59,612 nucleotides of DNA from Clostridia bacterium (lineage in GTDB: Bacteria > Bacillota > Clostridia > UMGS1883), in assembly GCA_017451505.1 (NCBI GenBank), contig JAFTOF010000009.1, forward strand, positions 1 through 59,612, in the 5' to 3' direction. Each line of letters opens with the position of its first letter. The first letter of the stretch is position 1. Position numbers and translations under genes: made by a program. The notes below the pieces were generated by a model. That model did not search any database and was not told the DNA's origin. It saw only the letters and a program-made list of their open reading frames with translations. Shown in pieces: positions 53,355-59,612 of this stretch.

Positions 53355-53906
53355 ATGAATTTACCAAACAAACTTACAATGGCAAGAATTGTTATGATTC
53401 CCCTGTTTATGATAGCAATGCTGAAGGGTTTCTATCTTGCAGCACTTATTATTTTCTGTGTTGCGGCAGTAACGGACTTTTTTGACGGCTATCTTGCCAG
53501 AAAACATAATCTTGTATCGTCATTCGGTAAAATTATGGATCCTATGGCAGATAAACTTCTTGTTTTCAGTGCACTCATGTGCTTTATCCAGATGGATATT
53601 ACCGCAGTATGGGCACCTATCATAATCATTGCCCGTGAATTTTTTGTAACAAGCATGAGAGTTGTTGCTGTATCAAAGGGGAAGGTAATTGCAGCTTCAT
53701 GGTGGGGCAAAATAAAGACAAACGTTCAGCTTTTCACCCTTATCGGTGTAATGCTGCTTTTGGTGCTGACAAGCTTTGATATAGTTTCTATCAAAAACGC
53801 ATATTTTTGGTCGGACATATTAATCTGGGCATCGGCAATCTTTACCATTGCAAGCTGGATTGCATATGTTTTTGAGAACATTTCCGTGTTTAAGGATAGC
53901 CATTGA
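53355..53906 (+). CDS. pgsA: CDP-diacylglycerol--glycerol-3-phosphate 3-phosphatidyltransferase
   Basis: 183 aa. The CDP-alcohol phosphotransferase motif is complete: VTDFFDGYLARKHNLVSSFG followed by KIMDPMADKLL (D-x2-D-G-x2-A-R ... G-x3-D-x3-D). About five membrane helices. It makes phosphatidylglycerophosphate. The last two codons and stop lie in the left terminal repeat of the element at 53898-54172. Confidence 0.96.
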   Translation: MNLPNKLTMARIVMIPLFMIAMLKGFYLAALIIFCVAAVTDFFDGYLARKHNLVSSFGKIMDPMADKLLVFSALMCFIQMDITAVWAPIIIIAREFFVTSMRVVAVSKGKVIAASWWGKIKTNVQLFTLIGVMLLLVLTSFDIVSIKNAYFWSDILIWASAIFTIASWIAYVFENISVFKDSH

Positions 53907-54172
53907 AGGATTATCCGAACCACGTTTTTTGCTTCCTCTTTTTTGCCGCTACGTCGTTAAAAGCCTTGCACATACGACAGTATGGGCTTCGTTTTTGCCT
54001 TGTATCGGCAGAAAAAAAGTTTGCAAAAAATTCTTCGAACCTGAAACGGACGGAATTTTGTGCAGATTTTGGTGCGGAGGACGCCGACAGGCTTTCGCCT
54101 TTCAAGAACAACAAGCCGAAAGATGCCTAAATTCCGCCATTTTAGGCGGGTTCAGATAATCCTTAAATGGCT
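53898..54172. mobile_element. 275-bp MITE-like element bounded by 24-bp inverted repeats
   Basis: AGCCATTGAAGGATTATCCGA... (53898-53921) and the 54149-54172 end are inverted copies matching at 22 of 24 positions. The inside is strongly palindromic: CATAC-GACA-GTATG, an AAAAGCC/GGCTTTTT-like arm, CTTTTTTGCCG/CGGC..AAAAAAAG, CGGAATTT/AAATTCCG and GCCTAAA/TTTAGGC. Open frames over it show no conserved protein. No clear target duplication was seen. It fits a nonautonomous miniature element or a large folded RNA; copy number in the genome would tell. Confidence 0.65.
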
Positions 54173-54193
54173 AAAAAATAAGGAGTTTTATAA

Positions 54194-55312
54194 ATGCAGT
54201 ATCAAAGAGTATGTGCTTACATCAATAAAGAAGCAATAAAACATAATTTTGATAATATAAAAAAGCTTCTGCCCGAAAATGTGAAAATTATGCCTGTAAT
54301 CAAGGCGGACGGCTATGGTCACGGTGCAAATGTCTTTGCGGAGCTTTTGGAGGAAAAGGCAGATTATTTTGCCGTTGCAATCATTGAGGAAGCGATAGCT
54401 TTGCGAGAACACGGGGTGAAAAAGTCTATATTGCTGCTTGGCTATACATCGCCCGTATGTTTTGAGAAAGCTCTTGAAAATGACATTACCGTTACACTCC
54501 TTAGTTATGAGGACGCAGTGGCTATGTCGCAGACGGCAGAGAAAATGAATAAAACTGCCAAAATTCATATCCCCGTTGATACAGGTATGTCAAGAATTGG
54601 ATTTACCCCCGATGAAGATGGGGCAGAGGAAGTATTTAAAATAGCCTTACTCAAAAATATTTGCATTGAGGGGGTATTTACCCATTTTGCAACAGCAGAT
54701 GAAAAAAATAAAGAGTTTACAGTTATGCAGGCAGAAAGGTTTACATACTTTAAAAATTTGCTTGAAGCACGTAATGTAAATATAGAGCTTTACCACTGTG
54801 CAAACAGCGGAGCAATTATGCAGCATGGAAAATTTTCCTTTGATATGGTGCGTGCAGGTATAATCCTTTACGGACTTTACCCGTCGGGGGAAGTGGATAA
54901 ATCCGTCCTTGATTTAATTCCCGTAATGGAGCTTAAAAGCCATGTGGCTTTTGTGAAAATAATTAAAAAAGGCGATAGTGTAAGCTATGGAAGAACCTTT
55001 ACTGCTGATAAGAACATGAAGATTGCCACCATTCCCGTAGGCTATGCAGACGGCTATCCCAGACTTTTATCCAACAAAGGCAGGGTTATTATAAATGGTA
55101 GCTATGCCCCCATTGTCGGACGGATATGTATGGATCAGTTTATGGTGGATGTAAGCCATATCGAGACCGTAAAAACAGGCGACGAGGCAGTTCTAATAGG
55201 ACAACAAAATGAACTTTGTATAAGTGCCGATGAAATAGCACGCCTTACTGATACCATAAATTATGAGGTTACCTGCGATATAAGCAAGCGTGTGCCGAGG
55301 GAAGTGATTTAG
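54194..55312 (+). CDS. alr: Alanine racemase
   Basis: 372 aa. PLP lysine in MPVIKADGYGHGA, catalytic Tyr in SVSYGRTFTA, and GRICMDQFMVDVS. It makes D-Ala for peptidoglycan. SD AAGGAG lies in the short gap after the inverted-repeat element. Confidence 0.97.
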   Translation: MQYQRVCAYINKEAIKHNFDNIKKLLPENVKIMPVIKADGYGHGANVFAELLEEKADYFAVAIIEEAIALREHGVKKSILLLGYTSPVCFEKALENDITVTLLSYEDAVAMSQTAEKMNKTAKIHIPVDTGMSRIGFTPDEDGAEEVFKIALLKNICIEGVFTHFATADEKNKEFTVMQAERFTYFKNLLEARNVNIELYHCANSGAIMQHGKFSFDMVRAGIILYGLYPSGEVDKSVLDLIPVMELKSHVAFVKIIKKGDSVSYGRTFTADKNMKIATIPVGYADGYPRLLSNKGRVIINGSYAPIVGRICMDQFMVDVSHIETVKTGDEAVLIGQQNELCISADEIARLTDTINYEVTCDISKRVPREVI

Positions 55313-56658
55313 TGAAAGCCAAAACAGTTTTTGTATGTAAGGAATGTGGAAACGAATCCCCAAAATGGATGGGTAGATGCCCCGGATGCGGAACATGGAA
55401 CAGCATGATTGAGGAGGTAATTGAAAAAACCTCCGAAGCTAAAATCAGAAAGAAGGTTTCCCCCGTACTTATAAAAGAGGTATCAACCGAGGAGGGGGAA
55501 AGATGCAGCGGCGGAAGCGGCGAACTTGACCGCGTGCTCGGCGGAGGAATTGTGAAAGGCTCTCTTGTTCTGTGCGGAGGCGAGCCTGGAATTGGAAAAT
55601 CCACGCTTCTTCTTCAAGTGGCAAAGTTTGCTTCCGAAAACGGAAAGGTCCTCTATGTTTCGGGGGAGGAATCGGATAAGCAGATTAAGCTGCGTGCCGA
55701 GAGACTGGGTGCAATTTCAGATTCTCTCTATGTACTTAACGAAACAGATCTTGAATCAATCATTTCGGCAATTGAAGTGATGAAGCCGTCACTTGTAATT
55801 GCCGATTCGATACAGACACTTTATTCAGCTAACCTTACCTCCGCCCCCGGAAGCGTAGGACAGGTCAGGGAATGTACTCTTAAATTTATGGAACTTGCGA
55901 AAAGTACAGGTACAACAGTATTTATAGTAGGTCATGTGACAAAGGAAGGCTCTATCGCAGGACCTCGTGTGCTTGAACATATGGTTGACTGCGTACTTTA
56001 CTTTGAGGGTGAAAGGCATCAAAGCTACAGAATTGTCCGTGCAGTAAAGAATCGTTTCGGTTCAACCAATGAAATCGGCGTGTTTGAAATGACTGATAAG
56101 GGACTAATCGATGTTCCGAACCCATCACTTATGCTTCTATCGGGCAGACCCGTAGATGCTCCCGGCTCAGCAATAGTATGCTCGGTTGAGGGCACCAGAC
56201 CTATTTTAGCGGAAATACAGGCACTTGTATCAAAAAGCAGCTTTGCTATGCCCCGCCGCATGGCAACAGGGGTTGATTTTAACAGAGTGTCCCTTATTAT
56301 GACAGTGCTTGAAAAACGAATGGGACTTCATCTTGGTGATCATGATGCCTATGTAAATGTAACGGGAGGAATAAGACTTGACGAAAGTGCCACTGACCTT
56401 GCAATAGCCTGTGCAATCGCGTCAAGCTTCCGAAATAAACCACTCCCGTCGGATATGGCGTTTTTCGGAGAAGTGGGATTGACGGGAGAAATCCGTACAG
56501 TTACTCAGGCGGCAAGGCGAATTACTGAAATTAAGAAAATGGGATTTAAACGCTGTATGCTTCCGTTTGACTGTCTGGGAAGTCTGGATAAAACAGAAGG
56601 TATTCAGCTTATTTCGGTGCGTTCGCTTTCCGATGCACTTGAATATATCAAGGAGTGA
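55312..56658 (+). CDS. radA: DNA repair protein RadA
   Basis: 448 aa from GTG 55312, one base overlapping the alr stop. N-terminal zinc finger CKECGNESPKWMGRCPGCG, Walker A CGGEPGIGKSTLLLQ, the KNRFGSTNEIG RadA motif and a C-terminal Lon-like P domain. A branch-migration helicase in recombination. Confidence 0.97.
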   Translation: MKAKTVFVCKECGNESPKWMGRCPGCGTWNSMIEEVIEKTSEAKIRKKVSPVLIKEVSTEEGERCSGGSGELDRVLGGGIVKGSLVLCGGEPGIGKSTLLLQVAKFASENGKVLYVSGEESDKQIKLRAERLGAISDSLYVLNETDLESIISAIEVMKPSLVIADSIQTLYSANLTSAPGSVGQVRECTLKFMELAKSTGTTVFIVGHVTKEGSIAGPRVLEHMVDCVLYFEGERHQSYRIVRAVKNRFGSTNEIGVFEMTDKGLIDVPNPSLMLLSGRPVDAPGSAIVCSVEGTRPILAEIQALVSKSSFAMPRRMATGVDFNRVSLIMTVLEKRMGLHLGDHDAYVNVTGGIRLDESATDLAIACAIASSFRNKPLPSDMAFFGEVGLTGEIRTVTQAARRITEIKKMGFKRCMLPFDCLGSLDKTEGIQLISVRSLSDALEYIKE

Positions 56659-56663
56659 TTGGT

Positions 56664-57386
56664 ATGTCAAAAACAGTGCTTGTTACAGGCAGTTCCCGTG
56701 GAATAGGTGCAGCGATTGCAGAGCTTTTCTACGAAAACGGATATAATGTAGCAATTAATTATAATAAAAGTGAAAAAGAGGCGAAAGCACTTTTGGAAAA
56801 ACTTCCGGGAAGTCTTTTGCTTAAAGGTGATGTTTCCTCTGAAGAAGATGTAAAGAATATGATAGAGCAAACCGTGGCACATTTCGGGAAAATAGATGTG
56901 CTCATTAATAATGCTGGAATATCCCAAACAGGGCTATTGCAGGACATATCTCTTGAAGAATGGGAAAAACTCTTTTCAATAAATGTCACCGGAACTTTTC
57001 TTACAAGCAAATACGCCGTAAAGAATATGCTTGCAAATCACAATGGAAAAATTATTAACATCAGTAGTATCTGGGGAATAAGCGGAGCCAGTTGCGAAAG
57101 CTGCTACAGTGCATCAAAGGGTGCTGTCATTGCTTTTACAAAAGCATTGGCAAAGGAACTTGGTGCTTCAAATATAACGGTTAATTGCATTGCTCCGGGG
57201 TTTATTGATACGGATATGAACAAAAATATTTCTAAAGAAGATACCAAAGCCTTTTGTGAGGAAACTCCCCTCGGACGTATAGGAACACCCGATGAAGTCG
57301 CAAAAGCTGCTTTGTTCCTCGCATCGGAAAATGCTGACTTTATCACAGGGCAGATATTGGGCGTTGATGGCGGTGCAATAATTTAA
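56664..57386 (+). CDS. SDR-family oxidoreductase (FabG-like)
   Basis: 240 aa from ATG 56664 (SD AAGGAG). NAD(P) site VTGSSRGIGAAIAELF, NNAGISQ, catalytic Ser in ISSIWGISG, Tyr-x3-Lys in CYSASKGAVIAFTKALA. It resembles 3-oxoacyl-ACP reductase FabG, but it stands apart from other fatty-acid genes, so another substrate is possible. Confidence 0.85.
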   Translation: MSKTVLVTGSSRGIGAAIAELFYENGYNVAINYNKSEKEAKALLEKLPGSLLLKGDVSSEEDVKNMIEQTVAHFGKIDVLINNAGISQTGLLQDISLEEWEKLFSINVTGTFLTSKYAVKNMLANHNGKIINISSIWGISGASCESCYSASKGAVIAFTKALAKELGASNITVNCIAPGFIDTDMNKNISKEDTKAFCEETPLGRIGTPDEVAKAALFLASENADFITGQILGVDGGAII

Positions 57387-57397
57387 TTCACAAAAAT

Positions 57398-57458
57398 AAT
57401 CCTTCTTCATATACTGTTAGTAGCCAATGGCTATTAAAGTGTATAAGGAGGATTTTTT
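57398..57458 (+). promoter_or_regulatory. Terminator-like hairpin that also holds the SD of the next gene
   Basis: Left arm 57398-57425 and right arm 57429-57454: outer AATCCTTCTT/AAGGAGGATT (10 bp, one G-U), then ATATAC/GTGTAT and TTAGTAGCC/GGCTATTAA around an AAT loop. TTTTTT runs at 57453-57458. The right outer arm is the ribosome site of the gene starting at 57461, so the same hairpin could end transcription and hide the SD. Confidence 0.7.
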
Positions 57459-57460
57459 CT

Positions 57461-58288
57461 ATGGAAGAAAAGCTTACCGGTTCCTTCGGATGCAAGGAAA
57501 AGGTTTGTATACAGACAGATAAAATTTACGATTCCTGCAGAAGTAAGGAATGTATAGAGTGTATGCGTGTGTACTTAACGGAAACAGGACAGGAAATAAT
57601 CGACCGTGCAGTAGATGTGAAATGCAGAAAAAGTGAAGTAATTTGGGTGTTTAGTGATGTTGAAAAAATGCCCTTTAACCGCGGTTATTACACGGTAGAC
57701 CTTACTTTCTTTTTCAGGGTTTCTCTCGATGTTTATACAGGTGTCTCACGCCCTGTGTGCGTTGAGGGTGTTGCTACCTACAGTAAAAAGGTTGTTCTCT
57801 TCGGCAGTGAGGGTAGTGCAAAGATATTCTCATCAAAATATAAAGAGGACAGTTTCGACCCCCAGCTTTGGCAGAAAACAAATATGCCAAAAGCTGTTGT
57901 AGAAACCTTAGATCCCATCTGCTTGGGTGTAAAGCTTGCCGAGCCCGGTGAAAAATGCTGTAAGTATGCGGATGACGAAATAGACGTGTGCAATATTCCC
58001 GATTGCGTTTGCAGAGTATTTGAGGATCGCTTTGTGAATTGCCGCAGTGAGCAACGGAAGGTTTATATTTCACTCGGCCTTTTTACAATTATCAAGCTTG
58101 AAAGAAATGTTCAGTTACTTATTCCTGCATACGATTTCTGTATTCCGGAAAAGGAATGTGTCACAAGCTCTCCCGATGACCCCTGCGAGATTTTCGCAAA
58201 CATTAATTTCCCCATTGACGAGTTTTTCCCGCCTGTGGAGGATTGCCTGACAGATTCAGCACCCGATTGCTGTTGTAGTGAGGAATAA
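57461..58288 (+). CDS. Cys-rich conserved clostridial-type protein, function unknown
   Basis: 275 aa with many cysteines concentrated at both ends (GCKEKVCIQTDKIYDSCRSKECIECMRVYL, then CCKYADDEIDVCNIPDCVCRVFEDRFVNCRS, and a CCCSEE end). No signal peptide or membrane helix. The middle has beta-rich SPOCS/coat-like texture (YYTVDLTFFFRVSLDVYTGVSRPVCVEGVATYSKKVVLFGSEG). I do not recognise a named family; similar Cys-rich clostridial proteins are suspected of a spore-related role. Its SD lies in a strong hairpin. Terminator follows. Confidence 0.8.
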   Translation: MEEKLTGSFGCKEKVCIQTDKIYDSCRSKECIECMRVYLTETGQEIIDRAVDVKCRKSEVIWVFSDVEKMPFNRGYYTVDLTFFFRVSLDVYTGVSRPVCVEGVATYSKKVVLFGSEGSAKIFSSKYKEDSFDPQLWQKTNMPKAVVETLDPICLGVKLAEPGEKCCKYADDEIDVCNIPDCVCRVFEDRFVNCRSEQRKVYISLGLFTIIKLERNVQLLIPAYDFCIPEKECVTSSPDDPCEIFANINFPIDEFFPPVEDCLTDSAPDCCCSEE

Positions 58289-58294
58289 ATAGTA

Positions 58295-58330
58295 AAAGAA
58301 GCAAGTGATTTTTCAGTCACTTGCTTCTTT
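58295..58330 (+). terminator. Terminator after the Cys-rich gene
   Basis: AAAGAAGCAAGTGA/TCACTTGCTTCTTT perfect hairpin. Confidence 0.9.
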
Positions 58331-58371
58331 GTATAGTTGTTATAAAAGCAAATTTTAGTTGAGATGTAATG

Positions 58372-58396
58372 AGCGTGAAAGAACACGCTTTTTTTG
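58372..58396 (+). terminator. Second, orphan terminator
   Basis: AGCGTG-AAAGAA-CACGCT followed by seven Ts, 42 bp after the first terminator. No gene is seen between the two. Confidence 0.75.
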
Positions 58397-58475
58397 TGTC
58401 TGAAAAATCAACTTTCGAGTGAAAAAATGCATGAAAAACCTTATTCTAACCGCATGATGTTGACAAAACAGTCTA

Positions 58476-58504
58476 TTGTGGGAAAAAGGTTAAAATGATA
58501 TAAT
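58476..58504 (+). promoter_or_regulatory. Promoter of the right-edge exoprotein gene
   Basis: TTGTGG (58476-58481), 17-bp spacer, TATAAT (58499-58504), 40 bp before ATG 58544. An isolated TTGACA at 58460 has no matching -10. Confidence 0.65.
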
Positions 58505-58543
58505 TTTATATGTATAAGATTATCAAAAGAAAGGAAAAAATGA

Positions 58544-59612
58544 ATGTTTAAAAAACTTTTATCACTTGGCATAGCTCTTGTCATGCTTTCGGGAGTAATA
58601 CTTATTGCTCCGGAAAAATCATTTATTGCAGAAAAAGCCGCTGCGGCAACTGCAACCGAAGCAACTGCAAGCTCATTTGAAGCGATTGCGGTTAAACAGA
58701 CTGTAAGTGACACTATTACTACACTGACAGGCGGATATAAATCCGGCAGCGATGCTTTGAATTTGAATTACAATTACGGTACTACGGCTCCTTACCACCG
58801 TTGGCTTTATTTTAAGTACGACATTTCTGCGTTAAAGGACATTGAAAGCATTAAGTCTGCCGTTATTTCTATCGGCTTCAACTGGAATAAAAATAACGGT
58901 ACTCTGTATGTTAAGTCTCTCAAAGAGTCAGTCTGGAATGATGCTGTGGCTGCTATTGCCGCTGTGAAAGAGGATTCAACCACAGTTATAGATTCAACTA
59001 AGTTCGTATATCCCAAGAATGATACTGCAGCAGATACACTTGGAACCGTTAAGAGGTCTTACGGTAACACTGCAAACAATGCTGAAGCCGCTTATAGGCT
59101 GACCGGTAACAAGTACACGCAGAGCTACGAAACAACCTTAACGGGCAGTAGTCAGTATAGAGCAGCCACATTTGCAGAAGGTTCGCTTCTTAAATATGTG
59201 CAGGACGCTGTAGAAAATGATAAAGATTACCTTTATTTCTCTGTTTGTTATTATTCGACTGCTTCAAAAGCTTCTGACAGATACGGCAACTACCGCTTTT
59301 ATGCATCGGCAAATTCAATAAAAGTATCTGATGATGTTATGGTTCTCTACAACAGCGTTGCGGGCAACAAATTCAATACAACCGTAACAACACTTAGCAG
59401 AGAAACCGACTTCACCTATACTGTCAACATTGCAACAAAGGATACAAATGTACGTCTGCTTGCTGCAATTTACGGAAAATATGGTGCACTTTCAGGCGTG
59501 GTTATGAGCGATACACTTTCGTCAAATAACGGTAACCTCAGCCTCACAGTTCCTCTTTCGGAATATCCAGATGCTACAAGTGTCAGGTGCTTTATTTGGG
59601 ACGGAAATACAT
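58544..59612 (+). CDS. Secreted DNRLRE-type protein, 3' truncated by the window edge
   Basis: The frame is open from ATG 58544 (SD AAAGGA) to the edge, 356 codons without a stop. Signal peptide about 1-30 (FKKLLSLGIALVMLSGVILIA), then a DNRLRE/CBM96-like sandwich (KSGSDALNLNYNYG ... RWLYFKYDISALKDIESIKSAVISIGF), and the start of a domain ending CFIWDGN, like the KFFIWNGKD end of the protein stopping at 7815. It is a member of the same secreted family; what else it carries lies outside the window. Confidence 0.85.
   Translation, partial: MFKKLLSLGIALVMLSGVILIAPEKSFIAEKAAAATATEATASSFEAIAVKQTVSDTITTLTGGYKSGSDALNLNYNYGTTAPYHRWLYFKYDISALKDIESIKSAVISIGFNWNKNNGTLYVKSLKESVWNDAVAAIAAVKEDSTTVIDSTKFVYPKNDTAADTLGTVKRSYGNTANNAEAAYRLTGNKYTQSYETTLTGSSQYRAATFAEGSLLKYVQDAVENDKDYLYFSVCYYSTASKASDRYGNYRFYASANSIKVSDDVMVLYNSVAGNKFNTTVTTLSRETDFTYTVNIATKDTNVRLLAAIYGKYGALSGVVMSDTLSSNNGNLSLTVPLSEYPDATSVRCFIWDGNT

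Noticed and set aside
53848..54159. Overlapping open frames within the inverted-repeat element
   Set aside because: They exist in several frames at once, start inside pgsA or the terminal repeat, and lack ribosome sites; the sequence is explained by palindromic arms.
58460..58465. TTGACA as the -35 of the right-edge gene
   Set aside because: No acceptable -10 lies 16-18 bp downstream; the TTGTGG/TATAAT pair fits better.
1..59612. CRISPR arrays, prophage or transposase genes
   Set aside because: None seen: no regularly spaced repeats with unique spacers, and no integrase, terminase, capsid or transposase sequence.

Overview
The window reads as chromosomal DNA of a low-to-moderate GC, endospore-lineage Firmicute (class Clostridia), most likely an uncultured gut or rumen-type anaerobe. 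Signs for this are the Shine-Dalgarno sites (AAAGGAG type), TTG/GTG starts, rplU-prp-rpmA with a Prp-cleaved L27 leader, the asp23-yloV-recG order, spoIIR, DUF1540, DegV/FakA proteins, and a secreted glycosidase locus with copper-amine-oxidase-like stalk domains. No transposase, integrase, phage gene or CRISPR array was seen. The order or family cannot be fixed by eye.

Layout. 1-7815: a secreted-protein locus. It holds the tail of a DNRLRE-type protein, two paralogous GH74/sortilin-like beta-propeller exoproteins, and a xylose-isomerase-like TIM-barrel protein between them. 7903-9671: a two-component system. 9788-14170: a DegV lipid-binding protein, a TPP-riboswitch-controlled thiamine transporter ThiT, and a nagA-ROK kinase amino-sugar pair. 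14261-18899: a B12/radical SAM protein, a DUF4886 protein, and a LysR regulator divergent from a CofE-like ligase. 18900-19340: no protein gene; it holds a tRNA-like fragment, a cloverleaf-shaped repeat element and tRNA-Glu(CTC). 19343-22829: SulP and EamA transporters and a small membrane protein.

23014-29578 is a ribosome biogenesis and translation block (rplU, prp, rpmA, obgE, yhbY, nadD, yqeK, rsfS, leuS), followed by thrC, a DUF1540 protein, a phosphoesterase and tig-clpP-clpX. 35857-36198 carries a compact structured RNA with its own promoter and terminator, just upstream of a 54-aa AbrB-type regulator that is easily missed because of its size. After PsiE, YeiH and HAD genes, a long minus-strand block (recG back to ispE) covers fatty-acid kinase, DNA repair, tRNA modification, sporulation and isoprenoid functions. 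The plus-strand block from nfo to a Cys-rich conserved protein (47767-58288) covers DNA repair, lepA/hemW, recX, rimO, pgsA, alr, radA and fabG. It is interrupted only by a 275-bp inverted-repeat-bounded element between pgsA and alr. The window ends inside another secreted DNRLRE-type protein, similar in its modules to those at the left edge.

The most interesting unexplained items are the structured leader RNA/AbrB unit (35995-36363), the multi-hairpin element at 18982-19075, the MITE-like element at 53898-54172, an SD-sequestering terminator at 57398-57458, a possible 35-aa ORF inside a stem at 21008-21126, and a histone-H1-like tail on trigger factor.
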